Below, piece after piece: positions 6,136 through 6,209 of a stretch of DNA of 6,209 nt. Below the pieces are notes generated by a model. It made no database searches. It saw only the letters and a list, made by a program, of their open reading frames with translations, and had not been told where the DNA came from. Each line of letters begins with the position of its first letter. Positions within the stretch are counted from its first letter, which is position 1. Made by a program: the position numbers and the translations under genes. The DNA comes from Bacteroidota bacterium (GTDB lineage: Bacteria; Spirochaetota; Spirochaetia; JABMQR01). The stretch is from the NCBI GenBank assembly GCA_013202335.1, contig JABMQR010000079.1, positions 1 through 6,209 of the forward strand, given 5' to 3'.

Positions 6136-6209
<74 letters not shown>

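Overview
The window is a compact bacterial segment with every gene on the + strand. It reads as the 3' part of an aminoacyl-tRNA synthetase cluster running directly into a three-gene ABC importer, followed by a separately promoted tRNA-Phe gene. The synthetase types (single-chain class II GlyRS with a Cys4 zinc ribbon, standard bacterial GluRS and TyrRS) and the GluRS-GlyRS adjacency fit a free-living spirochaete of the Spirochaeta/Treponema type. That assignment rests on protein flavour and gene order and is only moderately secure.

Layout: 1-674 is the C-terminal part of gltX, whose start lies upstream. Three bases later glyS begins (678-2003), then after 42 bases tyrS (2046-3311). The tyrS stop overlaps the start of a periplasmic substrate-binding protein gene (3308-4348) in an ATGA. 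A 121-base gap carries a long, nearly perfect inverted repeat built from alternating TGTTTA/TAAACA units (4373-4433). The permease gene (4470-5258) follows and overlaps the ATPase gene (5248-5970) by 11 bases. Positions 5971-6092 hold a purine-rich stretch that switches to a pyrimidine-rich one, with hints of a 7-base period. A consensus-like sigma70 promoter (6093-6121) then drives tRNA-Phe(GAA), from 6136 to the window edge; only the last two bases of an encoded CCA could lie outside.

How it fits together: spacing and overlaps suggest that gltX, glyS, tyrS and the binding-protein gene form one transcription unit, so the importer would be expressed with translation genes. The importer belongs to the nitrate/sulfonate/taurine/thiamine-precursor group (SsuABC/TauABC/ThiYXZ-like, NMT1-type binding protein). 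Its substrate cannot be read from the sequence. The inverted repeat lies exactly where many importer operons reduce expression of the membrane and ATPase subunits relative to the abundant binding protein. It is the strongest non-coding signal here. I see no CRISPR array, transposase, phage gene, riboswitch or clearly new enzymatic system.
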